From: Brevundimonas sp.
Lineage (GTDB): Bacteria; Pseudomonadota; Alphaproteobacteria; Caulobacterales; Caulobacteraceae
Length of the DNA stretch: 6,857 nt
Assembly (NCBI GenBank): GCA_020253595.1
Contig: JADCBH010000061.1
Location: 1 to 6,857 of the forward strand
Reading direction: 5' to 3'
Part shown: in pieces, positions 1-6,263 of the stretch
Layout of the letters: every line of letters begins with the position of its first letter
Numbering within the stretch: the first letter of the stretch is position 1
Notes under the pieces: generated by a model
Databases searched by the model: none
Seen by the model: the letters and a program-made list of their open reading frames with translations, nothing else
What the model was told of the DNA's origin: nothing
Made by a program: the position numbers and the translations under genes

Positions 1-750
1 CATCCCGAGTGAGGCCAGCAGATCTGACAGCGGCTCGACCGCATGTCCGATCAGGCTATGGATGGCGAAGACAGTGCTCCGGCCGGTCGTGGCGGACCCC
101 AGGATCGCCGCCACCGCAGCGTGATCGTGATGGCCGGCGAAGACGCCATCGACCACGACGCCCAGCGTCGGCTGCTCGCGCTCGATGTCGATGACCACCC
201 CGGAGGCGCTGGGGAACAGATGGATGTGCGAAAGGCCCTTTTTCGCCTGGGCTTCGGCTTCCAGCCGAATACAGAGCTGCACGCCGCCGACGCCGCGGCT
301 GAAGTCGTCGTGTCCAACGGTGATGTGGACGCCGCGCCCTTCGCGCACCGTCCGGAGCGCATCTTCCAGACGACCTGGCGGATCCGGAGTTTGGTCCGGC
401 TGGGCCAGCCGCAGGGATCGCAGTCGTTCTTCCAGCGGCTTCTCCGCCCACAGGACTTCATACTGATAGCCCAGCCCGTGGTCGGTCGCCCGGCCCTCGG
501 CAAGGCCGTCTGTCACCCAGTGAACGAAGGGATCAATACCCGCCTCGCTGACATCGAGGTGCAGGGCCAGGTAGCGCTTCATGGAGAAGTCAGGTCGCGG
601 ATCTCGACCTTCCTCGGCCCCATAGGTGAGGAAATGCAGGAAGGGGTCGATCCCGGCCTCGCGCACATCCTTGTTGGCGGCGAGGTAGAAGTCGCCATCG
701 AAGGCATCGCGAACCTTCTCCTGGACCTCGGGCGAGAGGTGCAAGGTCAA
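1..750 (-). CDS. GT4-like glycosyltransferase with N-terminal EGR repeats (partial, C-terminus outside window)
   Basis: The frame is open from position 750 to the left edge, giving 250 residues with no stop. Residues 17-53 and 55-90 form two copies of a motif resembling F-x-x-x-x-YL-x(4)-DV-x-EAGIDPF-x-H-x(2)-T-x-G-x-x-EGR, a module I know from the N-termini of bacterial surface-polysaccharide glycosyltransferases. A charged linker follows (about 95-137). From residue 140 a Rossmann-like start appears, VHITVGHDDFSRGVGGVQLC, with the Gly-Gly loop typical of the acceptor-side domain of GT-B enzymes. The donor-binding half, including the E-x7-E motif, would lie outside the window, so activity cannot be judged. 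I chose the TTG at 750 because it overlaps the stop of the upstream glycosyltransferase gene as TTGA. An in-frame GTG at 786 has a better ribosome-binding site (GGAAGG at 799-794, 7-base spacing) and would add 12 residues. Glycosyltransferase assignment is fairly secure; donor and acceptor sugars are unknown. Confidence 0.82.
   Translation of the reverse strand, partial: MTLHLSPEVQEKVRDAFDGDFYLAANKDVREAGIDPFLHFLTYGAEEGRDPRPDFSMKRYLALHLDVSEAGIDPFVHWVTDGLAEGRATDHGLGYQYEVLWAEKPLEERLRSLRLAQPDQTPDPPGRLEDALRTVREGRGVHITVGHDDFSRGVGGVQLCIRLEAEAQAKKGLSHIHLFPSASGVVIDIEREQPTLGVVVDGVFAGHHDHAAVAAILGSATTGRSTVFAIHSLIGHAVEPLSDLLASLGM
481..702 (-). repeat. Two tandem EGR-type protein repeats within the leftmost glycosyltransferase
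   Basis: Two units of about 36 residues each (codons 702-592 and 588-481) share the pattern YL...DV.EAGIDPF.H..T.G..EGR. The identical EAGIDPF core is encoded by different synonymous codons in the two copies, so this is an old or selected protein repeat rather than a recent DNA duplication. By family knowledge such units sit ahead of glycosyltransferase domains and may help bind the glycan or a partner; the function here is not shown by the sequence. Confidence 0.7.
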
Positions 751-2396
751 GGAGCGGCCCGCACGATGTCGAGCTTCATCAGCCACATCAGCGCCTTCCA
801 GCTGGCCGGCGTGCGGCCCACACCGTTCAGCAGACTGCCCACCGTCTGGCCGCCCTTGGCCGCCTCTGAGTGGACCGCTCGAAGGGTGGCCTCGGGCAGC
901 ACCTGATCATCGATGACATAGCGGGCCATGTGCAGGCCCAGAAACCGGTCCAGACCTCGGTCGTCCAGCGGCACAGCCTCGATCTTCCAGTCATCGCCGA
1001 CGTGATGGGTGGGATAGCTCTGGAACAGAACGAAGGGGTCGGGCCGGATCGGGAAGGGTATGGCGGGCCGCTTGCGCAGCGTTGCCGCAGCCCGTCGCAG
1101 CTCACCCAGCTCGGCGGCGAAGTCGCAGTAGCGATCCAGAATGACCGGCCAGTCAAACTCAGCGACAGCGCGCGCCCGTCCCGCCTCGCCCATGCGACGG
1201 CGAAGGTCGGGGTTGGACGCCAGTTCAACAATGCGCTCGACCAGCGGCTCGAACGCCACCACGGTCGCCATGCTGGCCCGGCCGATGAAGAAGTCGTAGT
1301 TGTCAGCGCCCGTCGCGTGGCGCTGAGCCAGGTCGGATCCCGCACCCGATCGCGGCCCCGGGGCGAGGGTTGGAATGCGTAACCCGTCGATCCCGTCGCG
1401 GACCGTGTCCTTGTAGCCGTTCCAGTCACTGACCAGATTGGGCAGCCCCGCCGCCATGGCCTCCACCGGCGTCAGGCCGAAGGTTTCCTGGATATTGTCA
1501 GAGAGGCTTGTGAAGACATCCGCAGCCTTCCAGGCGCGATCATAGGCGACGCTGTCCGCACCATCGACCTCGATGAAGCGGATGGACGGGGCCAGGTCAG
1601 CGCGGGCCCGCCGATAGCCGTCGGCCACGCTGTCATTGGGGAAGACACCGGCTTCGATGCAAACGATGGGGTGTGCCACGCGCGCCTGAGCCGCCTCGAC
1701 GGCGCGGTAGTAGACGGCGGGATTGGCCTTGGCGTGGAAGATCAGCCGACCGGCAAAGAGGAAGGCGACCTCATCAGCCTTAATGCCAAGCGCGGTGCGG
1801 GCCTCTTCGATCTGGGCCGGGGTCCGAGCGCAGGCGGGTGCGTCGACCCCCAGGGGGATGATCTTCATCGAAGGCGTGTTGAAGCGGGTCGCTCCGACAT
1901 GTTCGATCTGCCACTCGCGCATTTCGGCCTGCAGGCGATGTGCGACCGACAGGGCCACGCTGGAAGTGCAGATCAGGCCATCCCACGCCTGGAAAGGGGC
2001 GAGCACCAGCTTTGATAGGCTGTCCATGCCGGCTTCCGACGACAGGGTGTGGGTCACGCCGAACAGGCTGTAGGCGGTGGGGCCGCGCGTGTTCCTGATA
2101 TGCGCCAGATCCTGAGTGACGGGGGCTGGATAATAGACCGCGCCGACCTGCTCCAGAACCGCGTCCCCCGGCACGGGTCGCCATCGCACGAGGCCTTCAT
2201 GCCCATCGCGCTTGAGCTGTTGAGCCATGGTCTTGCCGGCCGCCCGGTTCGGGCCGAAGCCATGGATCTCGCCATCCGGCCAGCGCCGGGCGACGCCCTT
2301 CATCAGGGCCTTGCCAGCGCTCTGACGGCCCATGATCTTGGCCGCCGTCGAATAGGCGTCCCCGGCGTAATAGAGGGCGAAGTTCGGACCGCTCAA
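747..2396 (-). CDS. GT4 family (GT-B fold) glycosyltransferase with C-terminal extension
   Basis: A 549-residue protein if started at the TTG at 2396. It transfers a sugar from an activated donor, probably a nucleotide sugar, with retention, acting in the cytoplasm or at the inner membrane face. The N-terminal domain begins NFALYYAGDAYSTAAKIMGR. The donor-binding domain has FAGRLIFHAKAN (214-225, a basic Arg/Lys pair) and the E-x7-E motif in QETFGLTPVEAMAAG (Glu304, Glu312). Residues 340-372 form an insert (Pro/Gly-rich, then NYDFFIG). Residues from about 440 to 549 lie beyond the usual GT4 core and end in a helical Leu/Trp-rich stretch. The TTG start overlaps the preceding stop as TTGA and has GGAG at 2409-2406, 9 bases upstream. 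An in-frame ATG at 2462 lacks a ribosome-binding site and would add residues that merely overlap the upstream gene. No signal peptide or membrane segment is evident. The sugar is unknown. Confidence 0.9.
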   Translation of the reverse strand: MSGPNFALYYAGDAYSTAAKIMGRQSAGKALMKGVARRWPDGEIHGFGPNRAAGKTMAQQLKRDGHEGLVRWRPVPGDAVLEQVGAVYYPAPVTQDLAHIRNTRGPTAYSLFGVTHTLSSEAGMDSLSKLVLAPFQAWDGLICTSSVALSVAHRLQAEMREWQIEHVGATRFNTPSMKIIPLGVDAPACARTPAQIEEARTALGIKADEVAFLFAGRLIFHAKANPAVYYRAVEAAQARVAHPIVCIEAGVFPNDSVADGYRRARADLAPSIRFIEVDGADSVAYDRAWKAADVFTSLSDNIQETFGLTPVEAMAAGLPNLVSDWNGYKDTVRDGIDGLRIPTLAPGPRSGAGSDLAQRHATGADNYDFFIGRASMATVVAFEPLVERIVELASNPDLRRRMGEAGRARAVAEFDWPVILDRYCDFAAELGELRRAAATLRKRPAIPFPIRPDPFVLFQSYPTHHVGDDWKIEAVPLDDRGLDRFLGLHMARYVIDDQVLPEATLRAVHSEAAKGGQTVGSLLNGVGRTPASWKALMWLMKLDIVRAAP

Positions 2397-3208
2397 GCCG
2401 CAGTGCTCCAGTCCTTGGGGCGCATGACGAACCAGGGCGTCTGGGTCGCCCGGAACTCCCATGTGGCGATCAGCTGATCCAGCTGCGGCAACGCGAGCAG
2501 CCATTCGGGCAGGTCCGAGACGCGTAGAGCCGTCCTGCGCACCTGGATGTCATGGGTCGCCGAGAATCGCTGGTGCATGGTCGTCACGATGTCGGGATGC
2601 TTGTCCGGATGGGTCTCCATCACGACCGCGAGCTTTGCCAGTGCGGGCCACTCGTCGGGGCGCATCAGTTGCTCCTCGAACCCTTCTGTATCGATCATGA
2701 CCAGGGTGCGACGATCGGTGAACGCCTCGAACATGTCGCCGGAGAATGTTTCACCGATCTGGATTCGGTCGCTGACCCCGTTCTTCTCGGCCAGGGCCAG
2801 GCAGCTTTGCCGCGCGCGTGCCTCGGTGTCGTAGGCGTGGACGGTGACCTCCGGCATCAGGCGCGCCAGACCTACGGCGTAGTATCCCTCGGCACAGCCG
2901 ATATCGACGATGGCGTCGAGGCCTTCATCAGCGAAGGTTCGCAGATCATCATGCAACTCCTGTTCGTAGCAACCCAGTAGTCGCGGCAGGAGGCAGCCCT
3001 CGGTGGAGTGATCCAGATACTCCATGCCCTTGAAGACCCCGGCATAGATGGTCAGTCCATGGTGACGGAAGTAGGTGTTGCCGAGCACCGAACTTCGCCA
3101 CTGCCCCATGTGCCGAAGCAGGGCGTTCAGTTGGCGCGGCTGCTCAAGGCGTTCGTCCATGGGCAGGTGCGCCCGGATCGCCTCCGCCGTTGCTTTCGAT
3201 CCCGCCAT
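2393..3208 (-). CDS. FkbM-like class I SAM-dependent methyltransferase
   Basis: A 271-residue cytoplasmic protein from the ATG at 3208. The Rossmann core starts with motif I, IVDIGCAEGYYAVGLA (100-115), the glycine-rich SAM-binding loop. The acidic strand end AYDTEARARQ (126-135) would bind the SAM ribose. MIDTEGFEEQLM (171-182) resembles the I-D-x-EG-x-E signature of FkbM-type O-methyltransferases, and VVMETH (195-200) supplies the next strand. FkbM relatives methylate hydroxyls of polyketides and sugars; in this setting a sugar is the likely target, but that is inference. The N-terminal 95 residues (YFRHHGLTIYAGVFKGMEYL region) are outside the core and may recognise the acceptor. An in-frame GTG at 3232 would add eight residues, but the strong ribosome-binding site lies downstream of it and fits only the ATG. 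The stop overlaps the start of the next gene as TTGA. It is the only gene here separated from its upstream neighbour. Confidence 0.87.
   Translation of the reverse strand: MAGSKATAEAIRAHLPMDERLEQPRQLNALLRHMGQWRSSVLGNTYFRHHGLTIYAGVFKGMEYLDHSTEGCLLPRLLGCYEQELHDDLRTFADEGLDAIVDIGCAEGYYAVGLARLMPEVTVHAYDTEARARQSCLALAEKNGVSDRIQIGETFSGDMFEAFTDRRTLVMIDTEGFEEQLMRPDEWPALAKLAVVMETHPDKHPDIVTTMHQRFSATHDIQVRRTALRVSDLPEWLLALPQLDQLIATWEFRATQTPWFVMRPKDWSTAA
2406..2416 (-). promoter_or_regulatory. Ribosome-binding site for the TTG-started GT4 gene
   Basis: Read on the minus strand this is AAGGACTGGAG. The GGAG core ends 9 bases before the TTG at 2396. It lies within the last codons of the upstream methyltransferase gene and supports the TTG start, which otherwise rests on the TTGA overlap with that gene's stop. 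Confidence 0.55.
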
Positions 3209-3282
3209 GAAGACAACTCCCCCCGCCGACACCCTCGCGTCGTTCAGGCTGCGCGGTCAGGTGGCATGACGCCGAAGGAAGG
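3209..3282 (-). other. 74-base intergenic gap, the only one in the gene set
   Basis: It lies between the stop of the TPR-glycosyltransferase and the ATG of the FkbM-like gene. I see the ribosome-binding site but no stable hairpin followed by a T-run and no clear -35/-10 pair. A 4-base inverted pair, CGAC/GTCG, is too short to count. Read-through from the upstream genes is the simplest interpretation; a weak internal promoter cannot be excluded by eye. Confidence 0.5.
3217..3224 (-). promoter_or_regulatory. Strong ribosome-binding site for the FkbM-like gene
   Basis: The minus strand reads GGGGGGAG, ending 8 bases before the ATG at 3208. It decides the start in favour of this ATG over the GTG at 3232, because a site inside the reading frame cannot serve the upstream start. 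It is the best Shine-Dalgarno match seen before any gene in the window, consistent with independent re-initiation after the only gap. Confidence 0.75.
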
Positions 3283-5385
3283 TCAAACCTCGGCGTGCGG
3301 CTCGGCGGGGATGGCCCAGGGGCTTCCCCGGGCGCTCGCGTCCAGATGGGCCAGAACCCGGCTGAGACCAAGGTCGCGAAGGCCGTCGTAGGGACGGTTC
3401 ACCTCCGGAGCCCACTGCGGATTGTAGCCCGGATCGCGGAACAGCCATTCGCCCCAGCGGCGATGCATGTCGGCCAGTTCCGCGTCATCCCAGGCGACTT
3501 TCTCCGGGTTGTCGTTGTGGCCGCGCGTGCGAGATTCGTGGTGGATCGCCTCGATGTCTGCGGCGAAGATCACCCGCGCTCCGCGCTGGCGGATCTTCAG
3601 GCAGAAGTCGATATCGTTGTAGGCGATGGCGAACCGCTCGTCGAAGCCGCCGACGGCTGCGAACGTCTCCCGACGGCAGGCCAGAAAGGCACCGGTCACC
3701 GCTGCGACCGGTCGGGATCGCCGCCACCGGTTCAGCGGTCCACCCTCGCGTCCCGGCTGCCACAATCCGTCATGCGAGGGCCGGTTCTGCCAGCCTCCGA
3801 ACAGGATGCCGCCATGCTGCAACCCGCCGTCTGGATAGAGCAGCCGCGCGCCCACGGCACCGACGCCGTCGTGGCCAAGCCAGCCGCGCAGTCGCGCGTC
3901 CCAGCCTCGGGTCAGCATCTCGATGTCGTTGTTGGCAAAGACCAGGATCGCGGCGTCCGACCCGGCCACGCCCAGGTTGTTGCACCGCGACCAGTTGAAC
4001 GGTTCGTCGTGCGTCTGGACCCGGACGCCGGGCAGGGCATCAAGTTCGGCCAGCGCCCGGGCTGCACCGGGCTCGCGACTGCGGTTGTCCAGGATCAGGA
4101 TGTCGATCTGGTCGGGCTCGGCTGCCTCGTTGCGCAGGCTCCGCACCGCGCGCCCCAACATCTCGACCTCGTCGCGCGTGGGGATGACGACGAGAATGCG
4201 ACCGGGCAGGGCGGGTCCGGGCGCGACCGGCGTCGGTTCAATGTCAGTCCCTGAATCTGACGGCAGGCTGGACAGCAGTCGGGGCAGGTGGGCCACAGGA
4301 CCGACGGCCAGAGCCTGTTCCAGGGCCTCGCGCGCGTCCGTTCCACTTCCCTTGGTCAGGACCACGGCCGGAGGGTCCGGATTCGTGGCCAGGTCCAGCG
4401 CATCGGCCATCGGCTGCAGCGCCGGAGAATGGCGAATCAGCCCGTGCCGCCAGTCGGGATCGTAACGGTCGTGATCGGCATAGACCGCCCCGGCCCCGGT
4501 CCGCTCCAATGCGAAGACCAGCCAGCCCAGGGCTTCTGGATCCAGGATGGTGCCCGCTGTCAGTTGCAGGGTCAGGCCACCATCCGCCAGATTGCCATCA
4601 CCAAAGCGGATGCGACCTTGATCTAAGTCGAGGCTGGCCACGGGATGGGCGGCGACGGTTTCGTCCGCGCCGATGACGACAGCGGTGAAGGCGGCATGCC
4701 GTTGATCGAGCAGGCTGGTCAGCGTGGCCCTGAGCAGCGACGGCGTGGCCTGCGCCGCGTCGATGCGAACCGTGATGTGGGAGACGCTGGCCGTTGGAGG
4801 CGGGGCGATGGGAAAGCGACGACGGAAGGCGTCATGGGCCTCAGGCGGAAAGATCGCCTGGTCGGCGACGTCCCTCGCGTTCGTCATGGCGCTCCGGACG
4901 TCGTCGGACAGGCGGGCCAGGCGGTGGGCCGCCGCGATGCGCCCGTCCCTGACGCCTGGAAGCTCGCCCCGCGCACCCAACAGGATCAGTTCATCGCGCG
5001 CAGAAGCCAGGTCCGGGTCGATCTCCAGCGCGCGTGAGAAGCTGCGGATCGCGGCTTCCGTCTGGCCCAGAAGCTTCAGCGCGTGGCCGAGTTGCAGCCT
5101 GGCGTCGGCGTCGTCGGGCATCTCCTCGGCCGCCTGACGGTAGGCGGCTTCGGCCTCGGCGAGTTGTCCCGACTCCTTGAGGGCGTGGCCCAGCTGCACC
5201 CGGATCGCCGGCTGCCCCGGTTCGATCTTCAGTCCCTCGGCGTAGAGACGCGCGGCCGAAGCCCAGTCGCCGGCATCGCGTGCCTGATCGGCCTGGGCGA
5301 TCAGGCGACCGGCGCGCGCATTTGGATCGGCATCGACGGCCCCTGCGGACCGACGTTGAAGCCAGCCGGGCCTCTGCTCGGTCAT
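3283..5385 (-). CDS. TPR - degenerate GT-A - GT2 glycosyltransferase fusion
   Basis: A 700-residue protein. Residues 27-60, 61-94 and 95-128 are three TPRs (LGHALK in the second and third; P at repeat ends), likely a protein-interaction platform. Residues about 200-372 match the first domain of two-domain GT2 proteins (SLLDQ at 224-228, YADHD at 302-306, HLPRLL at 366-371), but the usual acidic D-x-D-D site reads TAGT (276-279), so this half is probably inactive. Residues about 395-620 are a complete GT2 domain: VVIPTRDE (399-406), LDNRS (432-436), NNDIE (485-489, metal/nucleotide-sugar site), GGFDE (579-583) and YNDIDFCLKI (589-598, with the probable catalytic acidic residues). GT2 enzymes usually invert the anomeric centre. 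No signal peptide or transmembrane segment is seen, so it is likely cytoplasmic or peripheral at the membrane. The ATG shares four bases (ATGA) with the preceding stop and lacks a strong ribosome-binding site, which suggests translational coupling. The sugar and acceptor are unknown. Confidence 0.92.
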   Translation of the reverse strand: MTEQRPGWLQRRSAGAVDADPNARAGRLIAQADQARDAGDWASAARLYAEGLKIEPGQPAIRVQLGHALKESGQLAEAEAAYRQAAEEMPDDADARLQLGHALKLLGQTEAAIRSFSRALEIDPDLASARDELILLGARGELPGVRDGRIAAAHRLARLSDDVRSAMTNARDVADQAIFPPEAHDAFRRRFPIAPPPTASVSHITVRIDAAQATPSLLRATLTSLLDQRHAAFTAVVIGADETVAAHPVASLDLDQGRIRFGDGNLADGGLTLQLTAGTILDPEALGWLVFALERTGAGAVYADHDRYDPDWRHGLIRHSPALQPMADALDLATNPDPPAVVLTKGSGTDAREALEQALAVGPVAHLPRLLSSLPSDSGTDIEPTPVAPGPALPGRILVVIPTRDEVEMLGRAVRSLRNEAAEPDQIDILILDNRSREPGAARALAELDALPGVRVQTHDEPFNWSRCNNLGVAGSDAAILVFANNDIEMLTRGWDARLRGWLGHDGVGAVGARLLYPDGGLQHGGILFGGWQNRPSHDGLWQPGREGGPLNRWRRSRPVAAVTGAFLACRRETFAAVGGFDERFAIAYNDIDFCLKIRQRGARVIFAADIEAIHHESRTRGHNDNPEKVAWDDAELADMHRRWGEWLFRDPGYNPQWAPEVNRPYDGLRDLGLSRVLAHLDASARGSPWAIPAEPHAEV

Positions 5386-6263
5386 GCGGCAGCATCCAGC
5401 GTCAGCACGGCGGTGAACTCGTTTCGGCCATAGGCGGTGTCATACACCCGAAGGGGCCGGAAGGGCGACCAGCCAAGTCGGTTCAGGGTCGTCATGACAC
5501 TTTCAAACGACTGCGGCGTGAACTGCCAGGCGTGCACGTCGACATAGCCCCCATTGGCGGCCTTCAGCTCGTTCAGGGCGTAGTCGATGCGCCCGTCCAT
5601 GCCGTCCGGCTCGGGTCCGTGATCGCCGTGCCAATGGCGCAGGGTATCGTTGTGGCAGGTGAAGGCGCGATGCTCGATCACCGATTGCGCCGTGTGGACC
5701 GTCCTTGCCTCCAGATGGGCATCCAGAACCCGAGCGACCGTCAGGTCCGGCAGGAAGTGATCGAAGCAGTAGCGACGATCCGGCACGATCAGCACATAAA
5801 CACCGCCTAGGGCCAGGGCCGCAGCAGCCTCCTTCAGGTGGCCGATCAGATCCGGCTGGTGCTCCAGATTGTGGCTGCTGAACAGGATGTCGAAGCCTTG
5901 CCCGGCGGCGGCCCCCAGGCCGTTCGTGAAGTGGATGGTTTCCGGGGTCCGGCTGGTGTCGATCCCGATCGCCTCCCCCCGTGCCCGCAGACTCGCCGCA
6001 TCGAGGACATCCAGATACCGGACATTCGGCCCGGTCAGCACGGGCTGACAAAAAGGCCCGATCTCCAGGATCGAGGCATCAGCCGGAACGAGTGCGATCA
6101 ACCCTTCCCGTTGGGCGGCCGGCGAGGCGATCCGGCCTTCACGGCGTCCGAAGTCCTCGTAGTGGCGAGCCAGCGCTGCGTCATCCAGACTACCGAGATC
6201 CGCGTACCGGGCTCGCAGCTCCGCAGCGATCCATGTCTCTGGCCAGACGATAGCGTCAGTCAT
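5382..6263 (-). CDS. Class I SAM-dependent methyltransferase (complete paralogue)
   Basis: A 293-residue protein. Residues 1-60 form an N-terminal segment containing ARHYEDFGRREGR (32-44), an EGR-like motif. The methyltransferase core follows: ILEIGPFCQPVL (65-76) stands at the position of SAM motif I, with a Pro-Phe variant of the usual G-x-G loop. VRYLDVLD (81-88) is the acidic strand end, FDILFSSHNLEHQPDL (124-139) is motif II/post-II, and GGVYVLIVPDRRYCFDH (153-169) is the motif III strand. The C-terminal part has CHNDTLRHWHGDH (203-215), DVHAWQFTP (242-250) and RVYDTAYGRNEF (272-283), all matched in the neighbouring upstream gene, so both belong to one family. The start at 6263 overlaps the stop of that gene by 8 bases; its stop overlaps the next start as ATGA. 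A sugar or glycan acceptor is inferred only from context. Confidence 0.9.
   Translation of the reverse strand: MTDAIVWPETWIAAELRARYADLGSLDDAALARHYEDFGRREGRIASPAAQREGLIALVPADASILEIGPFCQPVLTGPNVRYLDVLDAASLRARGEAIGIDTSRTPETIHFTNGLGAAAGQGFDILFSSHNLEHQPDLIGHLKEAAAALALGGVYVLIVPDRRYCFDHFLPDLTVARVLDAHLEARTVHTAQSVIEHRAFTCHNDTLRHWHGDHGPEPDGMDGRIDYALNELKAANGGYVDVHAWQFTPQSFESVMTTLNRLGWSPFRPLRVYDTAYGRNEFTAVLTLDAAA

Noticed and set aside
51..503. Minus-strand open frame of 150 codons in a different frame
   Set aside because: Its product is Ser/Arg/Pro-rich without domain features and overlaps the supported glycosyltransferase frame, which is open throughout.
43..906. Long open frame on the plus strand (287 codons)
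   Set aside because: It lies antisense to the leftmost glycosyltransferase, whose minus-strand frame gives recognisable repeats and a GT-B start. The plus-strand translation resembles no family I know, and such shadow frames are common in GC-rich DNA.
2397..2504. Longer N-terminus for the GT4 gene (36 more residues)
   Set aside because: The added residues only overlap the 3' end of the FkbM-like gene, look non-homologous, and the upstream ATG at 2462 has no ribosome-binding site. The TTG at 2396 has both a GGAG and a stop overlap.
3225..3245. Possible hairpin terminator in the intergenic gap
   Set aside because: Only a 4-base CGAC/GTCG pairing with an 8-base loop and no following T-run on the minus strand; too weak to call.
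3295..4254. Long open frame on the plus strand (319 codons)
   Set aside because: It is antisense to the GT2 domain of the 700-residue protein, whose motifs are unmistakable; the plus-strand product shows no domain.
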